Source of the DNA: Rhodoferax sp.
GTDB lineage: Bacteria; Pseudomonadota; Gammaproteobacteria; Burkholderiales; Burkholderiaceae_C
Assembly (NCBI RefSeq): GCF_028689305.1
Contig: NZ_JAQTWM010000027.1
Location: 6,013-40,532, forward strand
Length of the DNA: 34,520 nt
Reading direction: 5' to 3'
Below the pieces are notes generated by a model. The model worked only from the letters and a program-made list of their open reading frames with translations, had not been told where the DNA came from and did no database searches. The stretch's first letter is position 1. Every line of letters begins with the position of its first letter. This document shows, one piece after another, positions 20,812 through 30,270 of this stretch. The position numbers and the translations under genes are program-made.

Positions 20812-21774
20812 ATGAACCTGTTTACCTCACTGAGTTATCTCGCGGCGCTGCACGAGCACAAACATTTTGGTCGTGCAGCGGATGCCTGTCACATCACCCA
20901 GCCCGCTTTCTCCAATGCCATCCGGGCGCTGGAAGAAGAGTTTGATACGGCCATTGTCAAACGGGGCCGGTCTTTTGAAGGCTTCACGCCCGAGGGGGAG
21001 CGCATTTTTCAGAGTGCCCAGCGTATGCTGCATGAACATGCGCTGCTGTTACAGGATCTTCAAACGGTCAACGACCAACCGGTGGGCACCTTGACGCTGG
21101 GTGCCGTGCCGTCGGTGATGCCGATTGCCGCGCGTTTTGTTGGCCGCCTGCAGGCCCGTTATACCGGCTTGTCGATGGTGCTGCGGTCCATGAGTTCACA
21201 GGACATTGAATCTGGTCTGGAAAACCTGTCGGTGGACCTCGGACTGGGGTATACCGACCGCCTGCAGGCCCGCGCCACCAAGCTGGTGGCCACCCACCAA
21301 TACACCGAGCGCTATTTTTTGCTCAGACGCGCAGCCAAGCCGCTCAAATCGGGGTTGCGCCTGGTGAGGCAGCCCATACGCTGGGCTGAAGCTGCCGACT
21401 TGCCCTTGTGTCTGTTGACGCCGGAAATGCACAACCGGACCATTGTGGACGCTGCCTTCCGGCAGCTTGGTGTGGATGTCAAGCCGGTGATTGAAACCAA
21501 TTCGATTCTGACACTGGGCCTGACGGTGTTGGTTGGAGAAGTCTGCAGCATCCTGCCGGGCGCGCTGGTGGGGGTGCTGCGTGGTTATGCCGAACTGGAG
21601 GCCATACCGCTGATTGACCCTGACGTGTTGACACCGATCGGGTTCATGTCGGCGCGCGCCGACCGCCAATCCAACGCGTTGCATGCGGCGCTGGCCATGG
21701 CCAATGACCCGCTCTGGCTGCATCACGTGATGGCGCATGTCGGCTTGCTGCGGGCCAGCGGCGCCGCCAACTGA
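20812..21774 (+). CDS. LysR-family transcriptional regulator (candidate FdsR)
   Basis: A 320-residue LysR-type protein. The N-terminal winged helix includes SYLAALHEHKHFGRAADACHITQPAFSNAIRALEEEF (about 8-44). A two-lobe periplasmic-binding-type effector domain starts near residue 92 (GTLTLGAVPSVMPIAARF). In Cupriavidus a LysR protein (FdsR) controls the fds operon and is encoded next to it. Here the gene precedes an OFA-type transporter and, further on, fdsGBACD, all on the same strand, so control of formate genes is plausible. An ATAC-N11-GTAT palindrome lies in the leader of the next gene. It starts 37 bp after the AcoR-like gene with no strong ribosome site. Confidence 0.85.
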   Translation: MNLFTSLSYLAALHEHKHFGRAADACHITQPAFSNAIRALEEEFDTAIVKRGRSFEGFTPEGERIFQSAQRMLHEHALLLQDLQTVNDQPVGTLTLGAVPSVMPIAARFVGRLQARYTGLSMVLRSMSSQDIESGLENLSVDLGLGYTDRLQARATKLVATHQYTERYFLLRRAAKPLKSGLRLVRQPIRWAEAADLPLCLLTPEMHNRTIVDAAFRQLGVDVKPVIETNSILTLGLTVLVGEVCSILPGALVGVLRGYAELEAIPLIDPDVLTPIGFMSARADRQSNALHAALAMANDPLWLHHVMAHVGLLRASGAAN

Positions 21775-21818
21775 CGCTCGCTGTATCCGCTGGCCGATGG
21801 CGCTATGCAGACGGGTGC

Positions 21819-21837
21819 ATACATTCAACGTTTGTAT
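21819..21837. promoter_or_regulatory. LysR-type binding site before the OFA transporter
   Basis: ATACA (21819-21823), nine bases, TGTAT (21833-21837), a form of the T-N11-A palindrome used by LysR proteins. It lies between the LysR gene stop and the transporter ATG (95 bp before it). Its core ATTCAACG is repeated upstream of fdsG (about 24225-24232), which hints at shared control, but eight bases is weak evidence. Confidence 0.45.
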
Positions 21838-21931
21838 CAATCCATGTGCAGATTAAATTGGAAATGGTGATGCCCTCTCCGTGATACTGTCCCCAGCTCA
21901 CATCAAGTGCGCGTTTATAGAAGGAGACAGC

Positions 21932-23605
21932 ATGACGTCAATCACGAGCGGGGTGGCTTTGCACCCCGAGGAAAAACTGGGCATTCTCAGCAAGGAACAC
22001 ATTGTTGCTGGCCCGGGTTTCAACCGCTGGCTGGTGCCCCCCGCCGCCCTGGCCATTCACCTCTGCATTGGCATGGCTTACGGCTTTTCCGTGTTCTGGT
22101 TGCCTTTGTCCAAGGCCTTGGGGATCAAGGAGTCCATCAAGTGTGGTCCCGATGTGGGCTTTTTCGGACAACTGTTCACCACCACTTGCGACTGGCAGAT
22201 TTCCACACTGGGCTGGATGTACACCCTGTTTTTTGTGCTGCTGGGTTCTTCGGCCTCACTTTGGGGTGGCTGGCTGGAGCGGGTTGGCCCACGCAAGGTG
22301 GGGGTGATCGCGGCCTTTTGCTGGTGCGGCGGACTGCTGTTCTCGGCGCTGGGGGTGTATTTACACCAGTTCTGGATGATGATCCTCGGCTCGGGGGTGA
22401 TTGGCGGCATCGGGCTGGGTCTGGGTTATATCTCACCCGTTTCGACCCTGATCAAGTGGTTTCCGGATCGCCGTGGCATGGCCACCGGCATGGCCATCAT
22501 GGGCTTCGGCGGCGGGGCCATGGTGGGCTCTCCGCTGGCGGCTGATCTGATGAAGTACTTTGCCACCCCAACAGACGTGGGCGTGGTGCAGACCTTTCTG
22601 ACCATGGCGGCGGTGTATTTTGTATTCATGATGGCCGGTGCTTTTGGTTACCGCATCCCCGAGTCCGGCTGGAAGCCGGCTGGCTGGACACCCAAGCCGG
22701 CGCATGTCAACAACGCCATGATCACCCAGCACCATGTGCATGTCAGCAAGGTCTGGGGTATTCCGCAGTTCTGGCTGATCTGGATGGTGTTGTGTATGAA
22801 TGTGAGCGCCGGTATTGGCGTGATCGGTATGGCTTCCCCCATGCTGCAAGAGGTGTTTGGTGGTTCTCTGGTGGGGGTGGCCAAGAAATTTGGTGAGCTC
22901 GACAAGGCACAACTGGCCGCCATTGCGGGTGTGGCTGCAGGCTTCACCGCTTTACTGAGCCTGTTCAACATTGGTGGCCGTTTTTTCTGGGCCACGATTT
23001 CCGATCACCTGGGGCGCAAGCTGACTTATGTCATTTTCTTTGTGCTGGGTGGGCTGCTGTATTTCAGCATTCCGGGGAGTGCTGCCGCCGGTTCCAAACT
23101 GCTGTTTGTCGCGGCGTTTTGTGTGATTCTCAGCATGTACGGCGGCTGTTTCTCCACCGTGCCGGCCTATCTTGCAGACATCTTTGGCACCCAAAATGTG
23201 GGGGCCATCCATGGCCGCCTGCTGACGGCCTGGGCGACAGCCGGTATTGTCGGCCCGGTGGTGGTGAATTACATGCGTGACTATCAGCTCAGCCTGGGGT
23301 TGCCGCGTGAACAGGTCTACAACCAGACCATGTACATCCTGGTGGGTTTCCTGGTGGTGGGCTTGATCTGCAATTTGCTGGTGCGCCCGCTCAATCCCAA
23401 GTGGTTCATGACGCCGGAAGAACTGGCGATCGAGAAACGTCTGGCGCATGAAAAGGTCAAGGGCTCGGAGGTCCATGGCGATGGCACCCATGCCCACGAC
23501 AAACCCAGCAACCCGGTCTTTGTGGTGCTGGCCTGGGCGGCAGTCGGGATGCCATTGGCCTGGGGCGTTTATCGCACCATGATCACGGTCGCCAAGTTTT
23601 TCTGA
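21932..23605 (+). CDS. OFA-family MFS transporter (oxalate/formate antiporter-like)
   Basis: A 557-residue inner-membrane carrier of the major facilitator superfamily with about 12 helices. The first helix region IHLCIGMAYGFSVFWLPLSKALG, the GVIGGIGLGLGYISPVSTLIKWFPDRRGMATGMAIMGFGGGAM block and GRFFWATISDHLGRK are typical of the oxalate/formate antiporter (OFA) family. The long cytoplasmic C-terminus has a His-rich HGDGTHAHDK stretch. The ATG at 21932 is preceded by AAGGAG; the frame extends 17 codons earlier without support. With fds genes downstream, formate or oxalate is the likely substrate, but OFA members transport other acids too. Confidence 0.88.
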   Translation: MTSITSGVALHPEEKLGILSKEHIVAGPGFNRWLVPPAALAIHLCIGMAYGFSVFWLPLSKALGIKESIKCGPDVGFFGQLFTTTCDWQISTLGWMYTLFFVLLGSSASLWGGWLERVGPRKVGVIAAFCWCGGLLFSALGVYLHQFWMMILGSGVIGGIGLGLGYISPVSTLIKWFPDRRGMATGMAIMGFGGGAMVGSPLAADLMKYFATPTDVGVVQTFLTMAAVYFVFMMAGAFGYRIPESGWKPAGWTPKPAHVNNAMITQHHVHVSKVWGIPQFWLIWMVLCMNVSAGIGVIGMASPMLQEVFGGSLVGVAKKFGELDKAQLAAIAGVAAGFTALLSLFNIGGRFFWATISDHLGRKLTYVIFFVLGGLLYFSIPGSAAAGSKLLFVAAFCVILSMYGGCFSTVPAYLADIFGTQNVGAIHGRLLTAWATAGIVGPVVVNYMRDYQLSLGLPREQVYNQTMYILVGFLVVGLICNLLVRPLNPKWFMTPEELAIEKRLAHEKVKGSEVHGDGTHAHDKPSNPVFVVLAWAAVGMPLAWGVYRTMITVAKFF

Positions 23606-23651
23606 CCGATACCGCTCAAACGAGTCTGGCAGCAAACAGAAAGGCGGCGTG

Positions 23652-24158
23652 ATGTCTTTTTTTGAAAAGTGCAAAGGGGATGGTGCGGCGTTGCCGCCGC
23701 TGCCTCCGGCCAGGGCCATTGCCCTGGCGTGGATGGGCGGGTTATTGGCCATTGGCTCAGTGGCGGCCCTGACCGATCTTCTGTCGATGACGCTGGTACT
23801 GGGCTCGTTCGGCGCCTCCTGCGTGCTGGTGTTTGGTTACCCGGATGTCCCGTTTTCCCAGCCAAGGAATGTGATTGCCGGACATGTCATCAGCTCGTTG
23901 ACTGGCTTGGTTTTTCTGGCCGTGTTGGGACCCCATTGGTGGGCGGTGGCGCTGGCGACGGCCACTGCCATTGCACTGATGATGCTCACACGGACGGTAC
24001 ATCCTCCGGCCGGATCGAATCCGGTCATTGTCTTCCTGACACAACCGTCGTGGAGCTTTTTGCTGTTCCCCACCCTGGTTGGTGCCGTGGTGCTGGTGGT
24101 GGTGGCGCTGGTCTATAACAACCAGACCCGCGCCGCCAGGTATCCGAAGTATTGGTAG
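23652..24158 (+). CDS. HPP family membrane protein
   Basis: A 168-residue protein with four hydrophobic segments. It carries the HPP-family motif, here RTVHPPAGSNPVI (about residues 113-125), and the GSFGASCVLVFGYPDVPFSQPRNVIAGHVIS block (about 52-82). Members are integral membrane proteins of uncertain function; a plant relative has been linked to nitrite transport in chloroplasts. An ATG at 23652 directly follows an in-frame GTG at 23649. It lies between the OFA transporter and fdsG on the same strand, so a role in anion (perhaps formate) transport is possible but unproven. Confidence 0.85.
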   Translation: MSFFEKCKGDGAALPPLPPARAIALAWMGGLLAIGSVAALTDLLSMTLVLGSFGASCVLVFGYPDVPFSQPRNVIAGHVISSLTGLVFLAVLGPHWWAVALATATAIALMMLTRTVHPPAGSNPVIVFLTQPSWSFLLFPTLVGAVVLVVVALVYNNQTRAARYPKYW

Positions 24159-24250
24159 CCCTGGCGCTCTGGTGTGATGGCCGGATTCATTGGTGAGTTT
24201 TTGTGTGTGTTGGTTGACCCTATGATTCAACGCAGTCGGAATGTTCTGTG

Positions 24251-24709
24251 ATGGCAGAAAAAATGCAACAAACTATTCAAACTTTGGTGGCAGCCAAAAA
24301 GCACCTGCCGGGTGCCTTGCTCCCCATTCTTCATGACATCCAGGACGCGCTGGGTCATGTGCCGGCGGATGCGGTGAGTGTTGTCGCCCAGGCACTGAAT
24401 CTATCGCGTGCGGAAGTCCACGGTGTGCTCACGTTCTACCATCATTTCCGGCACGAACCAGCGCAAGCCCATGTGGTGCAGATTTGTCGCGCCGAGGCCT
24501 GCCAGTCCATGGGGGCCGAGGGGTTGTGGGCGCATGCCTGCCGCCAGCAGCAGGCGCGCGGTGATGGTGCTGCCTTCACGCTGGAGCCGGTGTACTGCCT
24601 CGGTTTGTGTTCGTCGTCGCCCGCCATGGTGGTGGACGACAAGTTGCATGCCCGGGTCGATGCCGACAAATTTGACCGCCTGGTCGCAGCGGCAAGGATG
24701 CCGGCATGA
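24251..24709 (+). CDS. fdsG: NAD-dependent formate dehydrogenase gamma subunit FdsG
   Basis: A 152-residue NuoE-like protein with a thioredoxin-fold [2Fe-2S] domain; ligands Cys79, Cys84, Cys116 and Cys120 (CRAEAC and CLGLC). It passes electrons between FdsA and the FMN/4Fe-4S subunit FdsB in the soluble cytosolic complex. ATG at 24251 is preferred over an adjoining GTG. It is the first gene of fdsGBACD and overlaps fdsB by four bases. A weak TTGACC lies about 40 bp before the start, without a clear -10 box. Confidence 0.94.
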   Translation: MAEKMQQTIQTLVAAKKHLPGALLPILHDIQDALGHVPADAVSVVAQALNLSRAEVHGVLTFYHHFRHEPAQAHVVQICRAEACQSMGAEGLWAHACRQQQARGDGAAFTLEPVYCLGLCSSSPAMVVDDKLHARVDADKFDRLVAAARMPA

Positions 24710-26256
24710 GCATCAAGATTTTTATACCGCGCGACTCGGCTGCCGTGGCCCTCGGTGCGGACGAAGTCGCCGCCGCCCTGCTGGCCCAAGCCCAACAGCG
24801 TGGGCTGGCGATCGATCTGGTGCGCAACAGCTCACGCGGCCTGTTCTGGCTGGAGCCGCTGGTCGAAGTGCAAACCCCTGCAGGCCGTGTCGCCTACGGT
24901 CCGGTGACTCCTGAGGATGTGGCCGATCTGCTTGAGGCCCAGTGCCACACCGGAGCCGATCACCGCTTGAAGCAGGGGCTGGTCGAAGACATCCCTTATC
25001 TGAAACAACAAGAGCGCCTGAGCTTTGCCCGCATAGGTGTGACCGATCCGCTCTCCTTGGCCGACTATGAAGCGCACGCAGGTTTTGCCGGATTGCGCCG
25101 GGCCTTGGACATGCCGGCCACCGAGGTTGTGCAGCAGGTGCTGGACTCCGGCCTGCGCGGGCGCGGTGGCGCGGCGTTTCCGGCCGGTATCAAATGGAAA
25201 ACCGTGGCTGCTGCTCAGGCCGCGCAGAAATACATCGTCTGCAATGCCGACGAGGGCGATTCGGGCACCTATTCCGACCGCATGACGCTGGAGGGTGACC
25301 CCTTCATGCTGATTGAGGGCATGAGCATTGCGGCCATCGCCACCGGAGCCACGCAAGGTTATATCTACATCCGCAGCGAGTACCCACAGGCCGTAGCGGT
25401 GATGCGTGAGGCGATTGCCAGGGCCACCGCAGCGGGCTTTCTGGGCGCGGACATTCTGGAGTCTGGCAAGACCTTTCATCTGGAAGTGCGCAAGGCTGCC
25501 GGAGCCTATGTGTGTGGTGAAGAAACCGCCATGCTGGAGAGCATTGAAGGCAAGCGTGGTGTGGTGCGTGCCAAGCCGCCGATTCCGGCGCTCAAAGGCT
25601 TGTTTGGTCAGCCCACGGTGATCAACAACGTGATCACCCTGGCCTCGGTGCCAGTCATCCTGGCACGTGGTGCCGATTTCTACAAGAACTACGGGGTGGG
25701 GCGCTCACACGGCACGCTGCCGTTTCAGCTCACCGGCAATGTCAAGCGTGGTGGGCTGATTGAGAAAGCCTTTGGTGTCACCCTGCGCCAGTTGATGTTT
25801 GACTTTGGCGGCGGCAGTGCCTCGGGCCGCCCGATCAAGGCGGTGCAGGTTGGCGGGCCGCTGGGGGCTTATGTGCCTGAGCAGTATTGGGATGTGCCCC
25901 TGGATTACGAGGCCTATGCCGCAGTCGGCATCACGGTCGGCCACGGTGGCATCGTGGTGCATGACGACACGGCGGACTTGTCCCAACTGGCACGCTACGC
26001 CATGGAATTTTGTGCCATCGAGTCCTGTGGCAAATGCACGCCGTGCCGCATTGGTTCGACCCGGGGTGTGGAGGTGATTGACCGCCTCAAAAGCGGCGAC
26101 CACAAAGCCGAGGCGCTGCTGCGCGATTTGTGCGACACCATGACCCACGGCTCCTTGTGCGCCATGGGCGGGCTGACCCCCAATCCGGTGTTGTCGGCCT
26201 TGAACCACTACCCGCAGGACTTTGGCCTGGCCGCGCCCGTGGCCAAAGTCGCTTGA
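24706..26256 (+). CDS. fdsB: NAD-dependent formate dehydrogenase beta subunit FdsB
   Basis: A 516-residue NuoF-like flavoprotein; its N-terminal ~110 residues form a thioredoxin-like region fused to the NuoF core, as in FdsB. The FMN/NAD-binding core has GLRGRGGAAFPAGIKWK (about 149-165) and CNADEGDSGTYSDR (179-192). The [4Fe-4S] cluster ligands are Cys441, Cys444, Cys447 and Cys485 (ESCGKCTPCR and SLCAMGG). It reduces NAD+ with electrons from formate and can run in reverse. The start overlaps fdsG (ATGA), and fdsA begins 23 bp after its stop. Confidence 0.95.
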   Translation: MSIKIFIPRDSAAVALGADEVAAALLAQAQQRGLAIDLVRNSSRGLFWLEPLVEVQTPAGRVAYGPVTPEDVADLLEAQCHTGADHRLKQGLVEDIPYLKQQERLSFARIGVTDPLSLADYEAHAGFAGLRRALDMPATEVVQQVLDSGLRGRGGAAFPAGIKWKTVAAAQAAQKYIVCNADEGDSGTYSDRMTLEGDPFMLIEGMSIAAIATGATQGYIYIRSEYPQAVAVMREAIARATAAGFLGADILESGKTFHLEVRKAAGAYVCGEETAMLESIEGKRGVVRAKPPIPALKGLFGQPTVINNVITLASVPVILARGADFYKNYGVGRSHGTLPFQLTGNVKRGGLIEKAFGVTLRQLMFDFGGGSASGRPIKAVQVGGPLGAYVPEQYWDVPLDYEAYAAVGITVGHGGIVVHDDTADLSQLARYAMEFCAIESCGKCTPCRIGSTRGVEVIDRLKSGDHKAEALLRDLCDTMTHGSLCAMGGLTPNPVLSALNHYPQDFGLAAPVAKVA

Positions 26257-26279
26257 AAGTCCAGGATCAGGAAAACATC

Positions 26280-29156
26280 ATGTTTGAACATCTGCAAGAA
26301 ACCGACTACGGCACCCCACGACGCGCTTCAACACAAGAGGTGACGCTGGAGATTGATGGCCAAAGCATCACCGTGCCCGCAGGCACATCGCTGATGCGTG
26401 CCGCCTTGGAGGCCAGTATCCAGGTGCCCAAACTGTGCGCCACCGACAGCCTGGAGCCATTTGGCTCCTGCCGCCTGTGCTTGGTGGAAATTGAAGGCCG
26501 CCGGGGTTTTCCGGCTTCTTGCACCACACCGGCTGAGTCGGGTATGAAAGTGCACACGCAGACGCCCAAATTGCAGCAATTACGCAAGGGGGTGATGGAA
26601 CTCTACATCTCTGATCACCCGCTGGACTGTCTGACCTGTGCTGCCAGCGGTGACTGCGAGTTGCAGGACATGGCCCGTGTCACCGGGCTGCGTGAGGTGC
26701 GCTATGGGCAGGACGGGGCCAACCACTGCAAGAGTCAAAAGGACGAGTCCAACCCTTACTTCACCTATGACGCCAGCAAATGCATCGTCTGCAACCGCTG
26801 TGTGCGCGCCTGTGAAGAAACGCAGGGCACGTTCGCCTTGACCATCTCGGGCCGAGGCTTTGCCAGCCGCGTGTCGCCGGGGCAAGACCAGCCGTTCATG
26901 GAGAGCGATTGTGTGAGCTGCGGGGCCTGCGTCGCGGCCTGTCCGACGGCCACCTTGCAGGAAAAAAACGTGGTTGAGCTGGGCCTGCCCGATCGCAGTG
27001 TCATCACCACCTGCGCCTACTGTGGCGTGGGTTGCGGCTTCAAAGCCGAGCTGAAAGACAACACCGTGGTGCGTATGGTTCCGTGGAAAGACGGCAAGGC
27101 CAACGAGGGCCATGCCTGCGTCAAAGGCCGTTTTGCCTGGGGCTACGCCACACACCAGGATCGCATCACCGCCCCCATGATCCGCAAGAGCATCCACGAG
27201 GCCTGGCAAGAGGTGAGCTGGGATGAGGCCATTGCCTACGCGGCCAGTGAATTCAAACGCATCCAGGCCAAAGATGGCAAGGATGCGGTGGGTGGCATCA
27301 CCTCAAGCCGCTGCACCAATGAAGAGGTTTACCTGGTGCAAAAGCTCATTCGCGCGGCCTTTGGCAACAACAATGTGGACACCTGTGCCCGTGTTTGCCA
27401 CTCGCCCACCGGCTATGGCATGGGTGAAACCTTTGGCACCTCGGCAGGCACGCAGACCTTCAAATCGGTCGAGCAGGCTGACGTGGTGCTGGTGATGGGC
27501 TCCAACCCCACCGCCGCGCACCCGGTGTTTGCCTCGCGCTTAAAGAAGCGCCTGCGCAGCGGGGCCAAACTGATTGTGGTCGACCCGCGTGAGATTGAGC
27601 TGGTGAGTTCACCGCACATTCAGGCTGCGCATCACCTGGCGCTCAAACCTGGCACCAATGTGGCCATGATCACGGCGCTGGCGCATGTGGTGGTGACCGA
27701 GGGGCTGGTCAATGAGGCCTTTGTGGCCGAGCGGTGCGACACCAAGAGCTTCAACGAATGGCGCACCTTTGTCGCCAAACCCGAGAACTCGCCCGAAGCC
27801 TTTGAATCCGTCACCGGTGTGCCCGCCGCTGAGGTGCGGGCGGCGGCGCGGCTGTTTGCCAGTGGCCCCAATTCAGCCATCTACTACGGCCTGGGCGTGA
27901 CCGAACATGCGCAGGGTTCTACCACGGTGATTGGCATTTGCAACCTGGCCATGGCCTGCGGCATGATCGGGCGCGAAGGGGTCGGCGTGAACCCGCTGCG
28001 CGGCCAGAACAATGTGCAAGGCAGTTGCGACATGGGCAGCTTTCCGCATGACCTGCCGGGTTACCGCCACATCGGCAACACCGCAGTGCGTGAGCAGTTC
28101 AACGCCGCCTGGGGGGTCACGCTCAACCCCGAGCCGGGGCTGCGCATTCCCAATATGTTTGAGGCGGCGCTGGACGGCACGTTCAAAGGCTTGTACTGCG
28201 TGGGTGAAGACATTGTGCAGTCTGACCCGAACACCCAGCATGTGGTCTCAGCGCTGGAAAAGATGGAATGCATCGTGGTGCAAGACCTGTTTTTGAACGA
28301 GACCGCCAAGTACGCCCATGTGCTCCTGCCAGGCAGCTCGTTCCTGGAAAAAGACGGCACTTTCACCAATGCCGAGCGGCGCATCAGCCGGGTGCGCCAG
28401 GTGATGCCGCCGCTGTCGGGTGTGGGCGACTGGGAAGCCACCATGAAGTTATCGAATGCTTTGGGCTACCCCATGCACTACAGCCACCCCGAGCAGATCA
28501 TGCAGGAGATTGCCGCGCTGACACCCTCGTTCCAGGGCGTGAGCTATGACAAGATCGAGCGGCTGGGCAGCGTGCAGTGGCCGTGTAATCAGAACACGGT
28601 GGAGGCCGGTACTTCGTTGATGCACATTGATAAATTTGTGCGCGGCAAGGGCAAGTTTTTCAACACGCAGTACGTGGCCACCGACGAGAAGGTCACGCGC
28701 AAATACCCCTTGATCCTGACCACTGGACGGGTTCTGTCGCAATACAACGTCGGCGCGCAAACCCGGCGCACCGCCAACACGCAGTTCTACAGCGAAGACC
28801 GGCTGGAGATCCATCCGCACGATGCGCAAGAGCGCGGCATCCAGCAAGACGATTGGGTGGGCATTGACAGCCGCGCTGGGCAAACCGTGCTGCGCGCCGA
28901 GGTGACTGAGCGTATTCAGCCCGGTGTGGTCTACACCACCTTCCACTTCCCCGAATCGGGCGCGAATGTGATCACCACCGACAACTCTGACTGGGCCACC
29001 AACTGCCCCGAGTACAAGGTGACCGCCGTGCAGGTGATGCCGGTGGCGCAGCCTTCGGAGTGGCAACAATCCTATGCCCGTTTCAACGCCGAACAACTGG
29101 CCCTGGCACAGGCGGTGTTGCCGCTGGAGCCGGTCATGTCAGAGACGGGGCGATAA
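26280..29156 (+). CDS. fdsA: NAD-dependent formate dehydrogenase catalytic subunit FdsA (Mo/W-bis-MGD)
   Basis: A 958-residue catalytic subunit oxidising formate to CO2. It has a 2Fe-2S domain (Cys53, 64, 67, 81), a His-Cys3 4Fe-4S site (His113, Cys117, 120, 126), two ferredoxin-type clusters (Cys168-178 and Cys211-221 sets) and a 4Fe-4S site at Cys245, 248, 252, 280. The molybdopterin oxidoreductase domain follows. The metal ligand Cys373 and neighbouring His374 are in ARVCHSPTGYG, and the active-site Arg574 is in LRGQNN. It uses Cys, not selenocysteine. ATG at 26280 has AGGA before it and matches the family start; the frame is open further upstream without homology. Both Mo and W are possible; the tupBCA genes in the window make W worth considering. 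Confidence 0.95.
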   Translation: MFEHLQETDYGTPRRASTQEVTLEIDGQSITVPAGTSLMRAALEASIQVPKLCATDSLEPFGSCRLCLVEIEGRRGFPASCTTPAESGMKVHTQTPKLQQLRKGVMELYISDHPLDCLTCAASGDCELQDMARVTGLREVRYGQDGANHCKSQKDESNPYFTYDASKCIVCNRCVRACEETQGTFALTISGRGFASRVSPGQDQPFMESDCVSCGACVAACPTATLQEKNVVELGLPDRSVITTCAYCGVGCGFKAELKDNTVVRMVPWKDGKANEGHACVKGRFAWGYATHQDRITAPMIRKSIHEAWQEVSWDEAIAYAASEFKRIQAKDGKDAVGGITSSRCTNEEVYLVQKLIRAAFGNNNVDTCARVCHSPTGYGMGETFGTSAGTQTFKSVEQADVVLVMGSNPTAAHPVFASRLKKRLRSGAKLIVVDPREIELVSSPHIQAAHHLALKPGTNVAMITALAHVVVTEGLVNEAFVAERCDTKSFNEWRTFVAKPENSPEAFESVTGVPAAEVRAAARLFASGPNSAIYYGLGVTEHAQGSTTVIGICNLAMACGMIGREGVGVNPLRGQNNVQGSCDMGSFPHDLPGYRHIGNTAVREQFNAAWGVTLNPEPGLRIPNMFEAALDGTFKGLYCVGEDIVQSDPNTQHVVSALEKMECIVVQDLFLNETAKYAHVLLPGSSFLEKDGTFTNAERRISRVRQVMPPLSGVGDWEATMKLSNALGYPMHYSHPEQIMQEIAALTPSFQGVSYDKIERLGSVQWPCNQNTVEAGTSLMHIDKFVRGKGKFFNTQYVATDEKVTRKYPLILTTGRVLSQYNVGAQTRRTANTQFYSEDRLEIHPHDAQERGIQQDDWVGIDSRAGQTVLRAEVTERIQPGVVYTTFHFPESGANVITTDNSDWATNCPEYKVTAVQVMPVAQPSEWQQSYARFNAEQLALAQAVLPLEPVMSETGR

Positions 29157-29165
29157 GAGGTGCTG

Positions 29166-29999
29166 ATGGACATGGCTGGGGTGGACTTACCTGCGTCGCA
29201 GGCCTGCCGGGTCCTGGCGGTGAATCGGCTTCGCGCCGGGCAGGCTGCGCAGGTGCAAGACCGCGTGGCTGAAGAAGTGCCGGTGGCGCTGGAGTTCAAC
29301 GGGGTGTCCCACGCTGTGATGATGGCCACCCCCGCTGATCTGGAAGACTTTGCCTACGGCTTTGCGTTGACCGAAGGCATTGTGGACACCCCGGCGCAAA
29401 TCCATGACTGTGAATGGACCGTCAACGCCCAGGGCTGCACGGTGCAGCTGACGATTGCCGCCGCCTGTTTTGCCCGGCTCAAGGAGCGGCGGCGCAACCT
29501 GACCGGACGCACCGGCTGCGGCCTGTGTGGCACCGAGAGCCTGGCGCATGCGGTACGGCCGCTGGCACCCCTGAGTAACCCGCCCTGTTTTGAGGCCGTG
29601 GCCGTGACCCGCGCGATGGCCGATTTGCGTGAGCACCAACTGCTGTCGGCGCTGACCGGGGCCACCCATGCCGCCGCCTGGTGCACGGCGGACGGCCAGA
29701 TCGAGCTGATCCGTGAAGACGTGGGCCGCCACAACGCGCTGGACAAATTGGTCGGCGCGCTGCGGCGCTCCAGCCTGGAGGCGCACAGCGGCTTTGCCCT
29801 CATCACCAGCCGCGCCAGTTACGAGATGGTGCAGAAAACCGCGACAGCGGGCATTGGCTTGCTGGCCGCCGTCTCCGGTGTGACCGGTCTGGCGGTGGAC
29901 GTGGCCCACGCGACAGGGCTGACGCTGCTGGGCTTTACCCGTGGCAACGATCTGTCCATTTACAGCCACCCTGAACGACTTTCGATGGATTCCCCATGA
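29166..29999 (+). CDS. fdhD: Formate dehydrogenase accessory sulfurtransferase FdhD (FdsC)
   Basis: A 277-residue cytosolic protein of the FdhD family. The sulfur-carrying pair Cys118/Cys121 is in TGCGLCGTESL, with a later REDVGRHNALDKLVGAL block and a C-terminal GLTLLGFTRGNDLSIYSH typical of the family. It moves sulfur from a cysteine desulfurase to the bis-MGD cofactor before insertion in FdsA. In fds operons this protein is called FdsC. ATG at 29166, with GAGG 5 bases before, is preferred over a GTG two codons earlier. It overlaps fdsD by four bases. Confidence 0.93.
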   Translation: MDMAGVDLPASQACRVLAVNRLRAGQAAQVQDRVAEEVPVALEFNGVSHAVMMATPADLEDFAYGFALTEGIVDTPAQIHDCEWTVNAQGCTVQLTIAAACFARLKERRRNLTGRTGCGLCGTESLAHAVRPLAPLSNPPCFEAVAVTRAMADLREHQLLSALTGATHAAAWCTADGQIELIREDVGRHNALDKLVGALRRSSLEAHSGFALITSRASYEMVQKTATAGIGLLAAVSGVTGLAVDVAHATGLTLLGFTRGNDLSIYSHPERLSMDSP

Positions 30000-30223
30000 C
30001 CCGTGACGACACCCTGATCCGTATGGCCAACCAGATTGGCACTTTTTTCGAGAGCATGCCCGATAGGGCAGAGGCGCTGGCCGGTATTGCCAAACACCTG
30101 AAAAACTTCTGGGACCCGCGCATGCGCCAGGCCTTGTTGGCGCTGCTGGATAGTGCGGACACGCCTGCCATCAAGGCCATTGTGCGTGAGGCCATTCAGG
30201 CGCACCGGGACATGCTGGCCTGA
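29996..30223 (+). CDS. fdsD: Formate dehydrogenase delta subunit FdsD
   Basis: A 75-residue, mostly helical cytosolic protein with the family pattern LIRMANQIGTFFESMP and a middle HLKNFWDPRMRQALLALL. FdsD is a small subunit needed for assembly or activity of the FdsGBA complex and lacks metal-binding motifs. It starts within the fdhD stop (ATGA) and is the last gene of the operon. A promoter-like element for elbB begins about 48 bp after its stop. Confidence 0.93.
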   Translation: MTRDDTLIRMANQIGTFFESMPDRAEALAGIAKHLKNFWDPRMRQALLALLDSADTPAIKAIVREAIQAHRDMLA

Positions 30224-30270
30224 CGCCGGATGCATTGGTTGGCTGCGTGATCAAGTCACGCCAGCGGCTC

